A stretch of 35,514 bases of DNA from Bacteroidota bacterium (GTDB taxonomy: Bacteria > Bacteroidota > Bacteroidia > Palsa-948): NCBI GenBank assembly GCA_016213435.1, contig JACRAL010000181.1:1-35514 (forward strand), given 5' to 3'. A program made the translations under genes and the position numbers. Numbering within the stretch: the first letter of the stretch is position 1; each line of letters opens with the position of its first letter. Shown here piece by piece: positions 31,527-35,514 of the stretch. Under the pieces are notes generated by a model. That model saw only the letters and a list, made by a program, of their open reading frames with translations, had not been told where the DNA came from and ran no database searches.

Positions 31527-34500
31527 GTGAAATCAACGAAAAACGAATTGCATACGAATTTACGAAATAGAATTTTTTTTCTTGCTACTTGTTGCTTGTT
31601 ACTTGTTGCCTGTTTTTCTTTTGCTCAATCTAATTCCCGCACAAAGAACATTACTGTTTCAAACGATACGATGCGCTTAGACACGCTCAGTATTATCCCC
31701 GGAACGATTACAGTTAAAAAATTAAATGGAAATCCGCTGGATTCCTTCTCTTACAAGATTGACTATGTGAATGCTTTACTTATTTTATCCTCCTCCGGGA
31801 GTGGGCAGGGGGAGGATTCACTTGTGATTTTATATAAAGTTTTTCCTTTTCTGTTTTCTCAGAAGTACCAGCACAAAGACGTAAGCAAAATACAAAACAA
31901 CCAATACGGAGAAGTTTACACATATTCCTATGATAAATCAAAAGATATTGATTTTTTCAAATCCGAAGGGTTGACCAAAAGCGGAAGTATCTCTCGGGGA
32001 CTTTCATTTGGCAATAATCAGAGCGTGGTGCTAAACTCCAATTTGAATTTACAATTGGCAGGAAAACTCAGCGACAACGTTGACATCAAGATGGCTGCCA
32101 CTGACCAGAACATTCCCATCCAGCCAGAAGGCACCACACAGCAGCTTCAGGAGTTTGATAAAGTATTTATTCAGTTTGGGATAAAAGACTTGCCAAAATC
32201 TGGAAAAACTACTGTCACCGCAGGAGATTTTCAGATAGGAAAGCCGAGCGGTTATTTCATGAACTTCAATAAAAAGTTGCAGGGACTGAGTTTTCAATCT
32301 GATGTTGCCGCTTCAAAATCGGATACGCTGAAAGTGACAGGGAGTGCTGCCGTATCGAAAGGAAAGTTTGCTCGTAATGTTTCTACGGAGAGTTCTAATG
32401 GAAATACTCTTAACGGAACAAGACAAGAGCGAAATCAGGGGCCATACAAACTTCGAGGGGCAGAGAAGGAGCAATTCATCATTGCGCTTGCCGGGTCAGA
32501 AACTGTTTACCTGAATGGGCGGCTCCTCGCACGCGGACAGGAGAATGATTATGTTATCAATTACAATACTGCCGAGATTATTTTTACTCCAAAAAATCTC
32601 ATTACAAAAGATGCTCGCATCGTAGTGGAGTTTCAATATTCGGATAAAAATTATGCCCGCTCACTGATGCACGCTGGGACAGAATACAAAGGGAAAAATA
32701 TCAAAGCAAGGATCAATCTATACTCAGAACAGGATAATAAAAATAAGCCTCTTCAGCAACAATTAACGGACGCGCAGAAAAATAAACTGGCAGGCGTTGG
32801 CGACAGCTTGCAAAATGCCATTTGGCCTTCGGGAGACAGCATTGCATTTAACAACACGGAGGTTTTGTATCAGAGAAAAGATTCGACAACAGGAACCTAT
32901 GCTTTTTCCGGGATATATATTTATTCCACCGACAGCAGTAAGGCGTATTTCCGTCTGAGTTTTTCTTTCGTGGGCATTAATCAAGGGAATTATAACCTGA
33001 AACAATCGGCAGCAAACGGAAAAGTATATGAATGGATTATGCCTGACACAATCACTGGATTGAAAAGAGGTTCTTACGAGCCGGTAATTTTACTTACAGC
33101 ACCGAAACAAAAACAAATGGTAAGCGCAGGAGCAGATATTATTTTGTCAAAAAATTCAAAACTTTCGGTAGAAGGTGCCGCAAGTAATAACAACATCAAT
33201 ACTTTTTCGCAGTTGGACAGGGCAAATGATATTGGGCTTGCTGGAAAGATACGTTGGGGTGTAAGATTTCCTCTTTCCTCTTCTCCTCTTCTCCCTGTCC
33301 CCGATTCTTCATTATCGGAAACGGGGAAGCAGGGAAATGGAGAAGCGGGGAAAAATGCAGGCTGGAATTTGCTGACGAACGTGAATTACGAATTCGTTCA
33401 AAAAACTTTTGCACCCATAGAGCGATTTCGTGCTGTGGAATTCGAACGCGACTGGAATTTAGGTGCCCCTGTAGCTTACGATCAGCACATCCTTGGAGGA
33501 AGCGTGGGCTTGGCGAAAAAAGAGAATGTCATCGTTTACGATTACAAGTCTTTGATGGAAGGAAGTTTTTATAATGGAATGAAGAATTCTTTGCATTCTA
33601 ATCTGGAATATAATGGGTTACACTTCGCAATGGATGGCAGTTATCTTGATTCGAAGAGTACCATAAACGCGACAAATTTCCTGAGAAGTACCGCATCTCT
33701 TTCGCAAAAAATAAGAAATCTTACTATAGGAATTCGCGAACAGCAGGAACAAAATTTGATTAAGCCAAGAACTATTGATTCGCTTATTGCCGGTAGTTAT
33801 CAGTTTCTTGAATGGGGTCCATATGCCGAGTTTCAGGATTCATCCAGAAATAAATACACCATTAATTACAAACAGCGGACGGATTACTCTTTAAAAAATG
33901 CATTGATATCTAGAGCAACTTATGCGGAAAGTTTTGGAGGCGGAATTGAACTCATGAGCAATCCAAACAGCCAGTTCCGCATTACTGGCAGTTACCGCAG
34001 GCTGGTAATACTTGACACAAACATCACAACACAAAAACCCGAGAATACCGTTGTAGGAAGGACCGAATATAATTTTTCAGCGTTGAAAGGATTTTTTTCA
34101 TCCAATATTTTTTATGAAGTTGGTTCGGGGCTGGAGGTGAAGAAGCGATTTATTTTTCTGGAAGTTGCACCCGGACAGGGCATATATATATGGAACACTT
34201 CTACCGACTACAACCGCAATGGTATAAAAGAGCTGAACGAGTTTGAAATCGCTTTGCCCAATGAGGGGAATTATATAAAAATATGGATGCCTACTTCAGA
34301 TTATATCAGCACATACACTAACCAATTCAGTGAAGTGTTCACAGTGAAGCCGGCTGCTCTGTGGAACGGGAAAAAAGGAGTAAAAAAAATCGTTTCTCGA
34401 TTTTCCAATCAAACTGCTTACCGCACGGATCGCAAGACCACAAACAGCGATCTGGGTGTAGCCTACAATCCTTTTTTGTCTGATACAAAAGATAATACGC

Positions 34501-35165
34501 TTGTTACGCTAAATTCTTCTCTTCGTAATACTTTTTATTTTAATCAAACCGATCCTGTTTTCGGAATGGATTATTCTTTTCAGGATGTGCGTAACAAAAC
34601 GTTACTGGAAAACGATACTTCTACGCGCGCAAGCACATCCAGCGAAGTGCATCTGCGCTGGAACCTGAGCAAGCAGTGGACATTTCAGCATTCATACAAG
34701 AATGGGATTAAACAAAGTAATTCGAAATTCTTCGCCACACGTAATTTCAGCATTAATTATTTTGAGACCGAACCCAAAGTAAGTTTTCAGCCAACTTCTG
34801 CGTTCCGCATCAGCGCATCGTATAAATATTCCGAGAAGAAAAATACCCTTGCGATCGTACCGGCACTACAGCCAAAAGCCACCGCGCAAAATTTTGGCGG
34901 TGAGATTAAATACAATGCGCTGAACAAAGGAAGTTTGATTGTAAAAGCCAACTTTATACAAATTGCATACAACGATGCGGAGAATTCTCCCCTGTCCTAC
35001 GAAATGCTGGATGGGCTGAAAACCGGAGAGAACTATACTTGGAGTGTGAATTACAGCCGAACGCTTGCCAACAATATTCAACTTACTTTATCTTATGAGG
35101 GAAGGCAATCTCCCGGAATAAAAACTATTCATACGGGGAATGCGCAGGTAAGAGCCTACTTTTAA
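31527..35165 (+). CDS. large SprA-like outer-membrane beta-barrel protein
   Basis: The 1212-residue protein starts at GTG, with a signal peptide (FFLATCCLLLVACFSFAQ). Residues ~150-260 carry the block GSISRGLSFGNNQSVVLNSN...IPIQPEGTTQQLQEFDKVFI...GDFQIG, which strongly resembles a conserved region of SprA, the type IX translocon. At half the usual SprA length (~2400) it is not SprA itself. Alternating polar and aromatic strands (NYEFVQKTFAPIERFRAVEF, YNRNGIKELNEFEIALPNEG) continue to a final YEGRQSPGIK...AQVRAYF, consistent with an outer-membrane barrel. Residues ~581-609 (SSSPLLPVPDSSLSETGKQG) look like a translated palindromic insert. Substrate and role are unknown. Confidence 0.85.
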   Translation: MKSTKNELHTNLRNRIFFLATCCLLLVACFSFAQSNSRTKNITVSNDTMRLDTLSIIPGTITVKKLNGNPLDSFSYKIDYVNALLILSSSGSGQGEDSLVILYKVFPFLFSQKYQHKDVSKIQNNQYGEVYTYSYDKSKDIDFFKSEGLTKSGSISRGLSFGNNQSVVLNSNLNLQLAGKLSDNVDIKMAATDQNIPIQPEGTTQQLQEFDKVFIQFGIKDLPKSGKTTVTAGDFQIGKPSGYFMNFNKKLQGLSFQSDVAASKSDTLKVTGSAAVSKGKFARNVSTESSNGNTLNGTRQERNQGPYKLRGAEKEQFIIALAGSETVYLNGRLLARGQENDYVINYNTAEIIFTPKNLITKDARIVVEFQYSDKNYARSLMHAGTEYKGKNIKARINLYSEQDNKNKPLQQQLTDAQKNKLAGVGDSLQNAIWPSGDSIAFNNTEVLYQRKDSTTGTYAFSGIYIYSTDSSKAYFRLSFSFVGINQGNYNLKQSAANGKVYEWIMPDTITGLKRGSYEPVILLTAPKQKQMVSAGADIILSKNSKLSVEGAASNNNINTFSQLDRANDIGLAGKIRWGVRFPLSSSPLLPVPDSSLSETGKQGNGEAGKNAGWNLLTNVNYEFVQKTFAPIERFRAVEFERDWNLGAPVAYDQHILGGSVGLAKKENVIVYDYKSLMEGSFYNGMKNSLHSNLEYNGLHFAMDGSYLDSKSTINATNFLRSTASLSQKIRNLTIGIREQQEQNLIKPRTIDSLIAGSYQFLEWGPYAEFQDSSRNKYTINYKQRTDYSLKNALISRATYAESFGGGIELMSNPNSQFRITGSYRRLVILDTNITTQKPENTVVGRTEYNFSALKGFFSSNIFYEVGSGLEVKKRFIFLEVAPGQGIYIWNTSTDYNRNGIKELNEFEIALPNEGNYIKIWMPTSDYISTYTNQFSEVFTVKPAALWNGKKGVKKIVSRFSNQTAYRTDRKTTNSDLGVAYNPFLSDTKDNTLVTLNSSLRNTFYFNQTDPVFGMDYSFQDVRNKTLLENDTSTRASTSSEVHLRWNLSKQWTFQHSYKNGIKQSNSKFFATRNFSINYFETEPKVSFQPTSAFRISASYKYSEKKNTLAIVPALQPKATAQNFGGEIKYNALNKGSLIVKANFIQIAYNDAENSPLSYEMLDGLKTGENYTWSVNYSRTLANNIQLTLSYEGRQSPGIKTIHTGNAQVRAYF
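33268..33352. repeat. imperfect palindromic insert in the SprA-like gene
   Basis: CTTCTCCCTGTCCCC... and ...GGGGAAGCAGGGAAATGG are loosely complementary around a CCGAT (33301-33305) / ATCGG (33314-33318) core. It encodes a low-complexity Ser/Pro/Gly/Lys stretch in frame. It differs in sequence from the metG copies, so it may be an independent or older insertion. Confidence 0.6.
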
Positions 35166-35260
35166 AATGAAATAAGGTGGCGCGATTCCACATTTACTTC
35201 GGGATGGGGGCGTTCTTCTAACTGTTTTAAAGAGGGTACGACACTTTAATCGAATGAATT

Positions 35261-35281
35261 CCTCGCAGCTCTGCTGCGGGG
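35261..35281 (+). mobile_element. IS200/IS605 left-end hairpin
   Basis: CCTCGCAGC (35261-35269) and GCTGCGGGG (35273-35281) form a 9-bp stem with one G-T pair and a TCT loop, 30 bp before the transposase start. IS200-type elements carry such a subterminal hairpin, which TnpA binds and cuts beside. The exact left tip should lie a little upstream, perhaps near the GAATGAATT stretch. Confidence 0.7.
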
Positions 35282-35310
35282 TGGCTGTTAGTGTTTAGTA
35301 TCTTTGTTGT

Positions 35311-35514
35311 GTGAGTGAGCATATATATAAGCGACACAATAAAAATTTATTGTTGTATCATTTGGTTTGTCCTAATAAAGTACCGAAGAAGTATCTTGTC
35401 TGAGGCGGTGGAAAAAAGTTTGGTTGATGTATGTCGTAGTATTGAGGAAAGGTTTGAAATACATTTTATAGAGATAGGAGCCGATGAGAACCACGTTCAT
35501 TTTATGATACAAAG
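35311..35514 (+). pseudogene. IS200/IS605-family Y1 transposase TnpA, frameshifted and cut by window edge
   Basis: From GTG at 35311 the frame reads SEHIYKRHN then LLLYHLVCPNK, which is the usual TnpA opening. The frame then breaks and stops (TGA near 35401). Dropping one base at about 35380 restores YRRSILSEAVEKS, then IEERFEIHFIEIGADENHVH and FMIQ up to the window end. HVHF is the HUH metal-binding motif of Y1 transposases. A single extra base therefore inactivates this copy, unless it is a sequencing error. The catalytic Tyr would lie beyond the window. Confidence 0.85.

Noticed and set aside
35166-35260. Small gene or RNA after the SprA-like gene
   Set aside because: Only a weak GTGG/CCAC stem is seen, with no ORF or tRNA-like fold.

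Overview
The window looks like a chromosomal segment of an uncultured-type member of the Bacteroidota. The evidence is a PorP/SprF-like type IX secretion protein, a large SprA-like outer-membrane protein, a shortened CarB, a bactofilin-AtpZ pair, mostly weak Shine-Dalgarno sites, and several upstream TAnnTTTG elements typical of the Bacteroidota sigma factor. I saw no tRNA, rRNA or CRISPR array.

Layout. The left edge (1-60, minus) holds the first 20 codons of an IS110-type transposase, next to a secreted M48 metallopeptidase that appears cut short at its C-terminus. From 0.9 to 12.8 kb lies mostly housekeeping and envelope content: metG, a peptidase S66 family carboxypeptidase, a DUF4412-like secreted protein, YraN, an OmpR-type response regulator, a GT4 glycosyltransferase, a YfhO-like membrane protein and carB. 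From 13.3 to 19.4 kb there are a double-domain universal stress protein, the PorP/SprF-like protein, bactofilin, AtpZ, a GNAT enzyme, a four-helix-bundle (23S IVP-type) gene between perfect inverted repeats, and a membrane-TPR protein.

The accessory core is 19.4-26.1 kb. It starts with a 1159-residue Mrr-like nuclease/SF2 helicase fusion with eight C-terminal repeats, flanked by imperfect ~50-bp direct repeats. It continues with a lone LytTR regulator, three 20-nt-spaced repeats that could be its binding sites, and five small genes in one direction: a Ser/Arg heptad-repeat protein, two FN3 paralogues, a small acidic protein sharing a module with one of them, and a protein resembling Bacteroidota phage appendage domains. 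None of the five has an obvious signal peptide. This is the best candidate for an undescribed system. After it come a PhnA-like protein, an OmpA-family lipoprotein, an unknown conserved protein, a peptide-binding lipoprotein, exonuclease III, the 1212-residue SprA-like protein and, at the right edge, a frameshifted IS200/IS605 transposase with its left-end hairpin.

A second theme is a G/C-rich composite palindromic repeat family (paired inverted repeats such as TCCTCCCC/GGGGAGGA). Copies sit between genes, but others lie in frame inside genes (metG twice, the TPR protein, both ends of the YfhO-like gene, and possibly the SprA-like gene), where they encode Pro/Ser/Gly/Lys-rich inserts. Functional calls come from motif recognition by eye. 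No database search was run.
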